A DNA stretch of 64,000 nt from positions 372,001 to 436,000 of the forward strand of contig NZ_JBHTKL010000005.1 in assembly GCF_042675915.1 (NCBI RefSeq). The letters are read 5' to 3'. Below the pieces are notes generated by a model. The model saw only the letters and a list, made by a program, of their open reading frames with translations, was not told the origin of the DNA and ran no database searches. A program made the translations under genes and the position numbers. Shown in pieces: positions 1 to 8,555 of the stretch. How positions within the stretch are numbered: the stretch's first letter is position 1; every line of letters starts with the position of its first letter. The stretch is from Thalassobacillus_A hwangdonensis (lineage in GTDB: Bacteria > Bacillota > Bacilli > Bacillales > Halobacillaceae).

Positions 1-790
1 AGATCCATGCCAGAACCTTCGGCAGCTTATAGTAGGAACTACCATCGACAGCTGCTTTGACAAAGCTCCACTGATCCTCTTCTTCGAAATAAGAGTCTTC
101 AAATTGGTGCTGTACGTAGAACAACCAGATCCCAAGGATTCCTGCAACATACAGGATTGGCAGATGAATGATCAGAAATGCCTGCCAGCCTAGTGTCCAC
201 ATAAGAAAACTGTATAGAATGACGATGGATACATTCGTCAAATACGTATTCATACGTTCTTTTCGTTTTGCGCCTTTTACGTTGAAGCGATTTTTGACTA
301 AATAAAGGTAAATTGGCCCCAATCCGAACATGACGATCGGGTTACGGTATAGGCGGTAAGACAATCTGCCCCAGAAAGAAGCTTCTCGGTACTCCTCAAT
401 GGTCATGATCCAGATGTCGCCTGTTCCACGTTTATCAAGGTTTCCGCTTGTCGCATGGTGGATGGCATGCTCACGTTTCCATTGTTCGAAAGGGAATAAT
501 GTAATGATCCCTGTAATCGTTCCGATAATCCGGTTCGCTTTTTTATTTTTGAAAAATGATTGGTGTGTGCAGTCGTGGAAGATGATAAAGATTCGAATCA
601 CGAACCCGCCGGCAATCATTGAAAATAATATACTTAACCACACCGAGGTCGATAGGCTTGCATAGGACAAGAACCATAAACCTAGAAATGGCAGAATCGT
701 ATTGATCAGCTGCATAATGCTTGCTTTTGTATTGGACGTCTCAAACGGTGCGACCGTTTTTTTCAATTGTGCTTGTTTTTGTCTACTCAT
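1..790 (-). CDS. des: Membrane phospholipid fatty-acid desaturase, 3' end missing
   Basis: An integral-membrane acyl-lipid desaturase that would introduce a double bond into phospholipid acyl chains, as B. subtilis Des does on cold shock. About 263 codons are visible, from ATG at 790; the C-terminus lies beyond the left edge. Two of the three histidine boxes are present: HDCTH (about 563-577) and the HAIHH-type box inside EHAIHHATSGNLDKRGTGD. The third box should be outside the window. Hydrophobic pairs flank the boxes, and the motif FYVQHQFEDSYF is typical of the Des group. The family's usual length is about 340-350 residues. A short palindrome at 887-900 could be the DesR operator. Family assignment is firm; regiospecificity (delta-5 in B. 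subtilis) is inferred. Confidence 0.93.
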   Translation of the reverse strand, partial: MSRQKQAQLKKTVAPFETSNTKASIMQLINTILPFLGLWFLSYASLSTSVWLSILFSMIAGGFVIRIFIIFHDCTHQSFFKNKKANRIIGTITGIITLFPFEQWKREHAIHHATSGNLDKRGTGDIWIMTIEEYREASFWGRLSYRLYRNPIVMFGLGPIYLYLVKNRFNVKGAKRKERMNTYLTNVSIVILYSFLMWTLGWQAFLIIHLPILYVAGILGIWLFYVQHQFEDSYFEEEDQWSFVKAAVDGSSYYKLPKVLAWI

Positions 791-886
791 GCTATTCCGT
801 CCTCTCATTCCTGTGTGCTTTAATGTCTACAATTAGAATAAGAAAAATACATCCTTTAAAGAAGTCATAATCGTCAGGAAAGATAT

Positions 887-900
887 ATGACACTTGTCAT
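887..900. promoter_or_regulatory. Candidate DesR operator upstream of des
   Basis: A perfect inverted repeat, ATGACA-CT-TGTCAT, lies about 100 bp upstream of the des start codon. The des gene of B. subtilis is activated by the cold-sensing two-component system DesK-DesR through a palindromic upstream site. Assigning this palindrome to DesR is inference from position and gene identity. Confidence 0.4.
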
Positions 901-1010
901 GTATTTGCTGGGAAACTTTAGGAGAACCCTATCGTTATTTTGTAAGGGTCAATGAAAATACGCTGATATAGTGGGAGTAGATTGAAAAACTTTGAACAGG
1001 AGTGGTCTAC

Positions 1011-2258
1011 ATGAGTAAAAACGTAACATTGTCCCACGCGCACCAGTCCCCCTACGTCCCTACATCAGGTAAAGCATCTGTTTATTTACTGCTTGAATTA
1101 AATGCAAAGGAGATGAACAGTACGAATCGCGCCCCGATCAATCTTTCCCTTGTCCTGGACCGGAGTGGCTCGATGTCCGGATCCCCTCTGGAGTATTGTA
1201 AAGAAGCGAGTAAATTTGTCGTCACCCAGCTTTCTGAGCAGGATAGGATGAGCATGGTCATTTTCGATGACTCGATCGACACGGTTTTTCCACCACAGCC
1301 TGTGACGCATAAAGATCACTTGAAGCATCTTATCGAAGGAATTGAAACGCGAGGAATTACCAACCTGAGTGGTGGTCTGATCCAAGGGTGCCAGCATGTA
1401 GTGAATCAGAAGGGGAAAGACCATGTGAACCGTGTACTGTTATTATCAGACGGCATGGCAAACGCCGGAATCACAGATCCTGAGAAACTGAAAAAAGTAG
1501 CGGAAGATTATCATGCTGCTGGCACAGTGATCACTACGATGGGTGTCAGCGATCATTTCGATGAAGAACTGATGGAAGGGATCGCAGACGCTGGCAAAGG
1601 CAATTTCTACTTTATCGATAAAGTGGAAGAAATTCCGGACATCTTCGCGAAAGAGCTGGAAGGACTGCTTTCGGTTGTCGCGCAGAATATCACACTTACG
1701 ATCAAACCGAAGAAAGGGGCGGAGATTCACAACGTCTTCGGCTATCAGGAGAAACATGAGGAAGATGGTGTCCGTGTCAGCCTTGGGGATATATTTTCGA
1801 AAGAGACGAAGTCAGTGCTGATCGAATGTGCCCTGCCTGCAGGCGATCCAGGTACGAGGCCAATGTTTGATGTGGAATGGTCGTTCGTAGATGTGACAGA
1901 TGGGGTGAAAGAGTACTCCTGTAGCTATCAGGTGCCGTTCACCTTTACAAATGACCTTGAAAAATTATCGGAGGCTAGCAGCACAGCCGTTGATAAACAA
2001 GTGGAAATCACGCAGTCAGCGCAGAAGCTTGAACAGGCACTTCAGCTATTCGATGAAGGGAATCTGGAGGAAGGTAAGGACCTCCTTTACGCCAATGCCC
2101 AACACTTGCAGAGCTACGCAGAAGAGACTGGAGATGAAGAAATACTGAAGGAATCTGCCACAATGCTCGACCAGCTTGAACATTTCGAATTCACCAAGCA
2201 CACGAGAAAAGCACTCCACGCCGAGAAATATCGTCAGATGAAGCGTCGCAGGAAATAA
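1011..2258 (+). CDS. von Willebrand factor A domain protein
   Basis: A soluble protein of 415 residues with a vWA fold near the N-terminus. The metal-ion-dependent adhesion site DRSGSMSG (DxSxS) follows a hydrophobic strand, and later strand motifs (VNRVLLLSDGMANAG) complete the fold. The rest is a beta-rich segment plus a charged C-terminal helical region ending in a basic tail. There is no signal peptide. ATG 1011 is preferred over the upstream in-frame GTG at 1002, because AGGAG at 998-1002 is 8 nt before the ATG and would overlap the GTG. Such proteins usually act through Mg2+-dependent protein contacts. No partner is visible next door, so the role is unknown. Confidence 0.85.
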   Translation: MSKNVTLSHAHQSPYVPTSGKASVYLLLELNAKEMNSTNRAPINLSLVLDRSGSMSGSPLEYCKEASKFVVTQLSEQDRMSMVIFDDSIDTVFPPQPVTHKDHLKHLIEGIETRGITNLSGGLIQGCQHVVNQKGKDHVNRVLLLSDGMANAGITDPEKLKKVAEDYHAAGTVITTMGVSDHFDEELMEGIADAGKGNFYFIDKVEEIPDIFAKELEGLLSVVAQNITLTIKPKKGAEIHNVFGYQEKHEEDGVRVSLGDIFSKETKSVLIECALPAGDPGTRPMFDVEWSFVDVTDGVKEYSCSYQVPFTFTNDLEKLSEASSTAVDKQVEITQSAQKLEQALQLFDEGNLEEGKDLLYANAQHLQSYAEETGDEEILKESATMLDQLEHFEFTKHTRKALHAEKYRQMKRRRK

Positions 2259-2265
2259 AAAACAT

Positions 2266-2295
2266 GACCCTGAGAAGTACTTACTTCTCAGGGTC
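2266..2295. terminator. Bidirectional terminator
   Basis: A 14-bp perfect inverted repeat (GACCCTGAGAAGTA and its complement) with a 2-nt centre lies between the convergent vWA and GGDEF genes. It has an A-run on the left and a T-rich right flank, so it can serve both. Confidence 0.85.
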
Positions 2296-2299
2296 GTTG

Positions 2300-3382
2300 T
2301 TATCCTGTTGATGTATAAACGAGGTTTCTGCCATTTTGTTTAGCGTTGTATAATGCGTCATCCGCCTGCTGGAAAAGGTCGTCTTTGCTTTCCGGCTGGC
2401 CGTTGAATGTTGCTACACCAATTGATACCGTGAAGTTTATTTTCTTCCCATCTGGTAAGCGGAACGGATGGGCTTCCACTTTACGGCGGATACGGTTTGC
2501 AATCTCCTCCACATGATCTGCTTCGCAATCATACAGCAGCACTGAAAACTCTTCGCCTCCATTACGACAAAGCTTATCTCCTGCTCTTAATGTCCTTTGA
2601 ACCACTTGGGCGAATTGCTTCAGCATTTCATCCCCCGCCGTATGCCCGTGTGTATCATTGATATTTTTGAAATAGTCGATATCAAGCAGGAAGAATCCGC
2701 ATGTGCCTGCTGTTTCTTTCGTTTCTTTGATCATTTCATTGTAGTACTGGTCGAATGCGCGGACATTATAAAGGCCTGTAAGTGAATCCTTCAGCGCATT
2801 CTTTTTATATTCTAAATAGCGTTCGCTGTTCCCCCTGATATATTCCACAAAGTAAAGGGTGAGGTATCCACCGATAAATGTACTGATGACATGATAGAAA
2901 GCATAGTCCAGTACGTTACTGTACGAATCGACAACGATATAAAGTGCCAGTGAAAAGACGGCTTGGCTGTAAATTAAGAGGTACGTCCATTTTCTCCACA
3001 TCCCGGCTTTGACCCCATGTGTAATCCATCCAGCCCCTATGGCGATAGCAAGCATCATGAATAACGCCACATAAGAGGAAAAGTTCACATCAATGAAAAA
3101 GCGTCCCCCTACGATTACAAGCGATGCGACAAATGCAGGGAAGAAACCACCGTAATAAGCGACGAGGATGACTGGTATATGTCTTAAATCAAGAATAGTT
3201 ATGTCGTTGACGGCGATGCTGTAATGCATCAGTATAATTCCGAGAAGCCCGGCTATCACCCCGTCCACCACCTTGATCGTCCATGCAGTGGAAAATGTCA
3301 GCCGGTTATTGCGGAACAGCTGATGCCACACAAATGTAAACGACATCAACAGAGAAACGTTTATGACCAGATCACTTACCAT
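2300..3382 (-). CDS. Membrane diguanylate cyclase (5TM sensor + GGDEF)
   Basis: Synthesises cyclic di-GMP from GTP. The protein has 360 residues: about 190 form a multi-helix membrane sensor of the 5TMR-LYT type, followed by a GGDEF domain. The catalytic motif is GGEEF, an active variant, and an RxxD (RAGD) inhibitory I-site lies exactly five residues before it, implying product feedback. Length and architecture match B. subtilis DgcK (YhcK), but I do not claim orthology. ATG 3382 has a good GGAGAGAAGG site. A second GGDEF protein and an HD-GYP protein lie at 27.9-30.8 kb, so c-di-GMP signalling is well represented here. Confidence 0.92.
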   Translation of the reverse strand: MVSDLVINVSLLMSFTFVWHQLFRNNRLTFSTAWTIKVVDGVIAGLLGIILMHYSIAVNDITILDLRHIPVILVAYYGGFFPAFVASLVIVGGRFFIDVNFSSYVALFMMLAIAIGAGWITHGVKAGMWRKWTYLLIYSQAVFSLALYIVVDSYSNVLDYAFYHVISTFIGGYLTLYFVEYIRGNSERYLEYKKNALKDSLTGLYNVRAFDQYYNEMIKETKETAGTCGFFLLDIDYFKNINDTHGHTAGDEMLKQFAQVVQRTLRAGDKLCRNGGEEFSVLLYDCEADHVEEIANRIRRKVEAHPFRLPDGKKINFTVSIGVATFNGQPESKDDLFQQADDALYNAKQNGRNLVYTSTG

Positions 3383-3505
3383 AACACAACCTTCTCTCCG
3401 TAGGATCTATGGTCAAGCTGATATAGGTATTATATCACGGTATTCATTTAGTATAAAAGTATGATGGTAAATAATATGAAATAAATGGAAAAACTTTAAT
3501 GTTGC

Positions 3506-3529
3506 GTATATAAGCATATGCTTATATAC
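3506..3529. promoter_or_regulatory. ArsR operator palindrome
   Basis: A perfect 24-bp palindrome, each half GTATATAAGCAT or its complement, starts 46 bp before arsR. It fits an ArsR/SmtB winged-helix dimer site, so arsenite would relieve repression of the three downstream genes. The site is seen directly; binding is inferred. Confidence 0.75.
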
Positions 3530-3551
3530 TATTCAGCGGAGAGGTGAGTGT

Positions 3552-3896
3552 ATGGAAAAGACAATCGTCGAATTGGAATTTGCTGCACGTACATTGAAAT
3601 TGCTCGGAGATAAAACGCGCCTGACAATCATCGGGCTTTTAAAAGACAGCGAATGCTGTGTCTGTGAGTTTGTAGAAGTACTTAAGATGAGTCAGCCTGC
3701 TGTCAGCCAGCATTTAAGGAAGCTGCGTGATGCCGGCATCGTCAAGGAACGACGTAATGGACAGTGGATATTCTATGCATTGAATCGATCTCATGAAACG
3801 TATCCGATCATTCAACAAATACTAGAACAAATACCAGATCAAAAAGAGAAACTACATGCATTGGAGAAAGCAGGACTGCGTATCCAGTGCGACTAG
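3552..3896 (+). CDS. arsR: ArsR-family arsenical resistance repressor
   Basis: A metalloregulatory winged-helix repressor of 114 residues. The arsenite-sensing cysteines occur in ECCVCEF (about residues 36-42), equivalent to the ELCVCDL motif in classic ArsR. The recognition helix reads SQPAVSQHLRKLRDAGIV, followed by the wing ERRNGQWIFY. It sits first in an arsRBC operon behind a perfect palindrome. Its stop codon is 10 bp before the arsB start, so the genes are almost certainly co-transcribed. Confidence 0.95.
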   Translation: MEKTIVELEFAARTLKLLGDKTRLTIIGLLKDSECCVCEFVEVLKMSQPAVSQHLRKLRDAGIVKERRNGQWIFYALNRSHETYPIIQQILEQIPDQKEKLHALEKAGLRIQCD

Positions 3897-3906
3897 GGGG
3901 ATTGAA

Positions 3907-5202
3907 GTGAACGAAGCAATCATAGCCAGTATCATTTTCATTTTTACACTCGTGCTTGTCATCTGGCAGCCGAAAAACCTTGGCATCGGCTGGTCCGCAT
4001 GTGGAGGAGCGATCATTGCACTGTTGTTCGGTGTCGTCGATCTGCAGGATGTCTGGGACGTTACCGGCATTGTTTGGAACGCCACATTAGCATTCATTGC
4101 CATCATCATCATATCGTTAATTCTCGATGAAATCGGCTTCTTTGAATGGGCTGCACTGCACATGGCGCGAGTGGCTAAAGGAAACGGGAAGCTCATGTTC
4201 GTATATGTAACTCTGTTAGGTGCAGTTGTGGCAGCTCTTTTTGCCAACGATGGAGCAGCATTGATCCTGACGCCGATTGTCCTTGCGATGGTCCGTAACC
4301 TCAACTTCAAAGAGGCGATGATCCTGCCGTTCATCATGGCGAGTGGATTCATCGCGGATACGACCTCGCTGCCGCTTGTCGTCAGTAACCTTGTCAACAT
4401 CGTATCAGCCGACTATTTCGGTATCGGGTTTGCAGAATATGCTTCCCGGATGATCATCCCGAACTTCTTTTCATTAGGGGCGAGCATGCTCGTGCTTTAC
4501 TTGTTCTTCCGGAAGAGCATTCCGTCCGATTATGATTTGAGCCAATTGAAAAAGCCAGCGGAAGCGATACGTGACCATAAGATGTTCCGCTTATCCTGGG
4601 CCGTGCTTGCCGTTCTTCTTGTAGGCTATTTTGCCAGTGAGCCGTTAGGAATTCCAGTGTCATTCATTGCTGGTATCGTCGCGATCTTCTTCCTTATGAT
4701 GGCGAGAAGAAGTGCCGCTGTCGAGACAGCCACTGTTGTAAAAGGAGCACCTTGGGCAATCGTATTTTTCTCCATCGGAATGTATGTCGTCGTTTACGGT
4801 CTGCGTAATGTCGGCTTGACGGATGTGCTGGCAACAGTCATCCAGTACACAGCGGATCAAGGAATGTTCGTTGCGACGATTTCGATGGGCTTTATTGCAG
4901 CGATCCTGTCATCGATCATGAACAATATGCCAACGGTAATGATTGATGCGCTTGCTATTGCTGAAACGAATACGTCTGGTTCAATGCGAGAAGCGTTGAT
5001 TTATGCCAATGTCATCGGTTCCGATCTAGGACCGAAAATCACACCAATCGGCTCACTTGCAACGTTATTATGGCTGCATGTGTTAGCGACTAAAGGTGTG
5101 AAAATTTCCTGGGGCTACTACTTCAAGGTAGGTATCATCCTTACTGTTCCAACACTTTTCATCACGTTAACCGGCCTGTATATCTGGCTCTTGATCATCT
5201 AA
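3907..5202 (+). CDS. arsB: Arsenite efflux permease ArsB
   Basis: A polytopic membrane carrier of 431 residues that exports arsenite (or antimonite). It has about ten to twelve hydrophobic segments and the ArsB/NhaD-type motif FANDGAALILTPIVLAM, with a second inverted-repeat-like motif, NNMPTVMIDALAIAE. I chose GTG 3907: AGGGGG at 3895-3900 gives a 6-nt spacing and the resulting length equals the family norm. Upstream in-frame codons from 3856 would overlap the end of arsR and add 17 unconserved residues. No arsA ATPase is present, so it should work as a secondary carrier. Confidence 0.93.
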   Translation: MNEAIIASIIFIFTLVLVIWQPKNLGIGWSACGGAIIALLFGVVDLQDVWDVTGIVWNATLAFIAIIIISLILDEIGFFEWAALHMARVAKGNGKLMFVYVTLLGAVVAALFANDGAALILTPIVLAMVRNLNFKEAMILPFIMASGFIADTTSLPLVVSNLVNIVSADYFGIGFAEYASRMIIPNFFSLGASMLVLYLFFRKSIPSDYDLSQLKKPAEAIRDHKMFRLSWAVLAVLLVGYFASEPLGIPVSFIAGIVAIFFLMMARRSAAVETATVVKGAPWAIVFFSIGMYVVVYGLRNVGLTDVLATVIQYTADQGMFVATISMGFIAAILSSIMNNMPTVMIDALAIAETNTSGSMREALIYANVIGSDLGPKITPIGSLATLLWLHVLATKGVKISWGYYFKVGIILTVPTLFITLTGLYIWLLII

Positions 5203-5230
5203 GAAAAACAATCAAAAAGGAGAATGTCTT

Positions 5231-5653
5231 ATGTCTAACAAACCAGTCATTTATTTTCTATGTACAGGAAACTCTTGCCGCAGCCAAATGGCAGAAGGAT
5301 TCGGAAAAAAATATCTAGGCGATAAATTCGATGTGCGTTCTGCAGGAATTGAGGCGCACGGACTTAACCCTAAAGCAGTCAAAGCAATGCACGAAGCGGA
5401 TATCGATATCACTGATCAGACTTCAGATATCATCGATTCGGATATTCTGAACAATGCAGCATACGCAATCACATTGTGTGGGGATGCGAATGATAAGTGT
5501 CCGATGACCCCGCCGCATGTCGAACGTTATCACTGGGGCTTTGATGACCCGGCAAAAGCGGAAGGCACGGAGGAAGATAAGTGGGCGGTATTCCAGCGAG
5601 TCCGCGACCAGATCCGTGATCGTATCCAAACGTTTGCAGAAACAGGAGAATAA
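5231..5653 (+). CDS. arsC: Thioredoxin-coupled arsenate reductase
   Basis: Reduces arsenate to arsenite in the cytoplasm so that ArsB can export it. The 140-residue protein belongs to the low-molecular-weight tyrosine-phosphatase-like class. The P-loop is CTGNSCRSQ, with the nucleophilic cysteine near residue 11. The relay pair lies in LCGDANDKCP and matches Cys82/Cys89 of the S. aureus and B. subtilis enzymes. This is the thioredoxin-dependent type, not the glutaredoxin type. It is the last gene of the arsRBC operon and is followed at once by a terminator. Confidence 0.96.
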   Translation: MSNKPVIYFLCTGNSCRSQMAEGFGKKYLGDKFDVRSAGIEAHGLNPKAVKAMHEADIDITDQTSDIIDSDILNNAAYAITLCGDANDKCPMTPPHVERYHWGFDDPAKAEGTEEDKWAVFQRVRDQIRDRIQTFAETGE

Positions 5654-5658
5654 GAAAC

Positions 5659-5698
5659 AAGGCTGACACCTCATTGAAGGTGCCAGCCTTATTTTTTT
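5659..5698 (+). terminator. Terminator of the ars operon
   Basis: A 13-bp stem (AAGGCTGACACCT against AGGTGCCAGCCTT, one mismatch) with a 6-nt loop, followed by seven T residues. It overlaps the stop codon of the convergent FUSC gene. Confidence 0.85.
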
Positions 5699-7845
5699 GC
5701 TTTATGAAGTCTGTTGTTGAGAGCAAGTAAGGATTGATTGATTTTCCATACATAGTAGAGGTGGTGGATCAGGTCACCTTGCAGTCTGCCGCCTTCAGGA
5801 TTATACCGTTCCACTTGTTCCCGTTCTGCGTTCAAATCATAAAGGGTTTCTTCTGTTACAACCCCTTGCATCTTTTTGATAAGCAGGTGGATGTTATGTT
5901 TGAACTTCTCTTCGATGCTGCCGAACACACCATCCAGCTCTTCCGGATAGTTGAAATGCTTTTGATAAGGAGATGCGACAAGGTGTTTCGCATAATAATT
6001 GATCGCTGTAAAAATGGTAATCCACTTAGGGAGTTCCATATGTTTGAAGATGCCAGGGCGATTCAATAGCGGTTGCGATTGATCCTTGATCGCCTGCACC
6101 TTATCGTCCAGCTCAAATGCGTTATACGCTAGTTCTTTGATTCCTTTGGATTCACGGAAGCTTTCCATATAGGTGACGACATAAGCCTCCAGTTCTTCCA
6201 AATAAGACGTGAATGCTTCTGTCACTTTATCCCTTGTCCTGGTAGGGAAGATGACTGCAGAGACTAGCAGCGCTATGATCGCGCCAGCAATTGTGTCGAT
6301 GACCCGTGCACCAAGCAGCTCAAAGCTGATTCCACCTAGAATCAAATCATACATGAAAGCAATCAGGATCGTGATGAACACACTCATGATCGTGTAGGAA
6401 ACAGCCAGCATATAGAAAGCAGAGAAAATAACGATGAAAATCAATGTAACTTCGAGCGTTGGTTGGCCGGAAACCAGTTTGGCCAGTCCGAATCCGATGA
6501 TTGCTCCTGCAACAGTACCGATCGAGCGCTGAAATCCCTTCCGATACGTATGCCCGACGGATTCCGTTCCTAAAAGGACGATGAAAGTGGTCAGGATCAC
6601 CCAGTAGGGCTGGATTGGGGAGATGATATGCCCGACAACTACGGAAATCGCACCAGCAATCAAAGCCTGGAATGCCTTTTTCGTCGATGGTTTCATTTCC
6701 GAACTTTCTTCCTCTTCTTCGTTGTCCGCATCTTCTTCATTTTCCTCTTTAACAGAAATCGCATTTCTGGATTGGAGCGACTGCTGGATTGCCAGTGCCC
6801 CATAGGTGACATGTTCTGCGATCGATTCAATTCTGCGTAGCAGATAGATATGGCCATCTTCTTCTTTATCCTGCTTGTACTGCTCTGTGATCATCTTATT
6901 CAGTTCAGCAATTGCGTCCCTTGCAGCCGATAAGTTTTCTTTCTCGTATTCAGGCGCCAGCACTTTGGCATTCCGAAGCGCTGTGATCGTATGGATGATC
7001 AACTGACGAATTTCATCCGCCTTGAATGCCTCGTCTCTTTTTAGCTGCTCAAGGGAATCGGCAAGTGTTTCTACCAGCATCGATGTATCAAAAACATATA
7101 GGCGCAGCTGCCCGGTGGACAATCCTGGCCAGACTTCCCTGACATCATGACTGTTAAGGTCTGTTGCTACATTGCTTGCATATTCCTTCAGTTTGCTGAC
7201 GTTGTAATCAAGCTTCCGCTTCCGTCCTTCATCGATTTCCGGATCGTTGATCATCTCGAGTAGAATCTGGAAGGTCAAATTCCCCTGAATATGAAATGAG
7301 CGCATTCCTCTTCGCAGCATCTCTGCGGAATCTTTGAAAATAATGAAGTTATAGATGAACGCAAAGGTGACACCGATGGCGATTCCGAGATAGAACAATG
7401 GAAATTGTGCTGGGGAGAGTTTTAAAAAGGAAGAAATATATACCGTCATGAACCCGATCATTCCGAGCGAAAAATATCTGCTTCCGAATCTTGTGAAGTA
7501 AAACGCGCTGAAAATGATGACAACCATCGCTGATGATACGAGATACGCACTGGATGCAAGTAATGAGCCAACAGTGACCCCGCAGGCAGCTGAAATTCCC
7601 ATGAGCAGGGTGGTCACCTGTTTTTCTTTTTTCGTATCATCCATCACTGCCATGATTGATAGCATCGCTGTCATACCTGAGACGATTGCAGGTGTGAGCG
7701 CAGCATCCTGAAGCAGAAGCAGGACCGCGAAAACGGACGATATGAGGCTGAGGGTGGCTTTGCCGGCCTGTGATAGCCTTTTTTGCCCTGGGTCAGAGGC
7801 GAATAATCGTCCAAGCCAGTACCGCTTATAGAGTTGTTCTTTCAT
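5689..7845 (-). CDS. FUSC-family (YccS/aromatic-acid-exporter-like) membrane protein
   Basis: A large membrane protein of 718 residues made of two similar halves. Each half has a cluster of about five to six transmembrane helices (residues about 25-170 and 385-530) followed by a long cytoplasmic helical region. An acidic linker (about 365-380, rich in E and D) precedes the second half. This is the layout of fusaric-acid-resistance/YccS-like proteins, some of which export aromatic acids; the substrate here is unknown. ATG 7845 is preceded by GGGGGAGAGG. It stands alone between the ars terminator and the sigma-factor gene. Confidence 0.85.
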   Translation of the reverse strand: MKEQLYKRYWLGRLFASDPGQKRLSQAGKATLSLISSVFAVLLLLQDAALTPAIVSGMTAMLSIMAVMDDTKKEKQVTTLLMGISAACGVTVGSLLASSAYLVSSAMVVIIFSAFYFTRFGSRYFSLGMIGFMTVYISSFLKLSPAQFPLFYLGIAIGVTFAFIYNFIIFKDSAEMLRRGMRSFHIQGNLTFQILLEMINDPEIDEGRKRKLDYNVSKLKEYASNVATDLNSHDVREVWPGLSTGQLRLYVFDTSMLVETLADSLEQLKRDEAFKADEIRQLIIHTITALRNAKVLAPEYEKENLSAARDAIAELNKMITEQYKQDKEEDGHIYLLRRIESIAEHVTYGALAIQQSLQSRNAISVKEENEEDADNEEEEESSEMKPSTKKAFQALIAGAISVVVGHIISPIQPYWVILTTFIVLLGTESVGHTYRKGFQRSIGTVAGAIIGFGLAKLVSGQPTLEVTLIFIVIFSAFYMLAVSYTIMSVFITILIAFMYDLILGGISFELLGARVIDTIAGAIIALLVSAVIFPTRTRDKVTEAFTSYLEELEAYVVTYMESFRESKGIKELAYNAFELDDKVQAIKDQSQPLLNRPGIFKHMELPKWITIFTAINYYAKHLVASPYQKHFNYPEELDGVFGSIEEKFKHNIHLLIKKMQGVVTEETLYDLNAEREQVERYNPEGGRLQGDLIHHLYYVWKINQSLLALNNRLHKAKK

Positions 7846-8004
7846 TGCCTCTCCCCCTTCCGATATGTATTCTATATATTTTACTGTGCCGATATGTTTG
7901 AGACAACTATTTGAGAAGGTCGCACCTCATGAAACAGCTCCATCTTTATAATTTTGTTCAATAGATGCAAGGGTTTTGTTAGTAGTGTTATGTAAAAATT
8001 TCTA

Positions 8005-8033
8005 GTAACTTTATGCTATAGGTATTCGTTCTA
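8005..8033 (+). promoter_or_regulatory. Candidate ECF-type promoter of the sigma/anti-sigma operon
   Basis: GTAACTT at 8005-8011 and CGTTCTA at 8027-8033 resemble the -35 (..AAC) and -10 (CGTC) elements of ECF sigma promoters, with 17 bp between the AAC and the CGT. They lie just upstream of the sigma gene, as expected for autoregulation. Short motifs only, so moderate to low confidence. Confidence 0.35.
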
Positions 8034-8057
8034 CTTATAAGGGAGGTGGGAGACGCA

Positions 8058-8555
8058 TTGGCAAATCCTTTGAAAAAGCTGGAGAAAGCATATCGGGAGC
8101 ACTACCCTGCAATGGCTGGGTTTTTGTTCAAACTGACAAAAGACCGGCTGTTGATTGACGATCTCATTCAAGATGTCTTCTTAAGCATCTTGAAAAAACC
8201 TGAAGTCTTTTCCGGGATTAAAAATATAGAAGCATGGTTCATTCAGGCGGCCAAGTACAAGTTCATCGATCACACTCGAAAGAAAAAAGAAGTGCTGTTG
8301 AGCAATGATCGATTCTTTCACGAATTGAAACATGATAGTTTTGTAGAAGAGTCCGTCCAAGTGAATGAAGAGGTCGAAAAGCTGCTTAAGCAATTGAATA
8401 AAGAAGACCGCGAGTATGTGATTGCAAAGTACTATTACGGACTTACTTATGCAGAGATTGGACAACTGGCAGACAAATCTCCCGCTGCAATTAAAATTAG
8501 AATACATAGAACTAAGAAGCGCCTGAAAGAAAGGAGGGGGAAGAATGATGGTTAA
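8058..8555 (+). CDS. ECF-type RNA polymerase sigma factor
   Basis: Directs RNA polymerase to a specific regulon. The protein has 165 residues with region 2 (YPAMAGFLFKLTKDRLLIDDLIQDVFLSI, with the AEDLVQE-like helix) and region 4 (LNKEDREYVIAKYYYGLTYAEIGQLADKSPAAIKIRIHRTKKRLKE). I chose TTG 8058: GGGAGGTGG at 8041-8049 is 8 nt upstream, while GTG 8046 lies inside that site. The next gene overlaps by 11 bp and encodes a membrane anti-sigma factor with a zinc finger, so this is a typical ECF pair held inactive at the membrane. The subgroup (SigX, SigY, SigV and so on) cannot be fixed by eye. Confidence 0.88.
   Translation: MANPLKKLEKAYREHYPAMAGFLFKLTKDRLLIDDLIQDVFLSILKKPEVFSGIKNIEAWFIQAAKYKFIDHTRKKKEVLLSNDRFFHELKHDSFVEESVQVNEEVEKLLKQLNKEDREYVIAKYYYGLTYAEIGQLADKSPAAIKIRIHRTKKRLKERRGKNDG

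Noticed and set aside
399..665. Plus-strand open frame of 88 codons
   Set aside because: It is antisense to the des gene, whose histidine boxes are clearly on the minus strand, and it has no ribosome binding site.
5734..6069. Plus-strand frame opposite the FUSC gene
   Set aside because: It is the shadow of a 718-codon membrane protein on the other strand with no supporting start signals.
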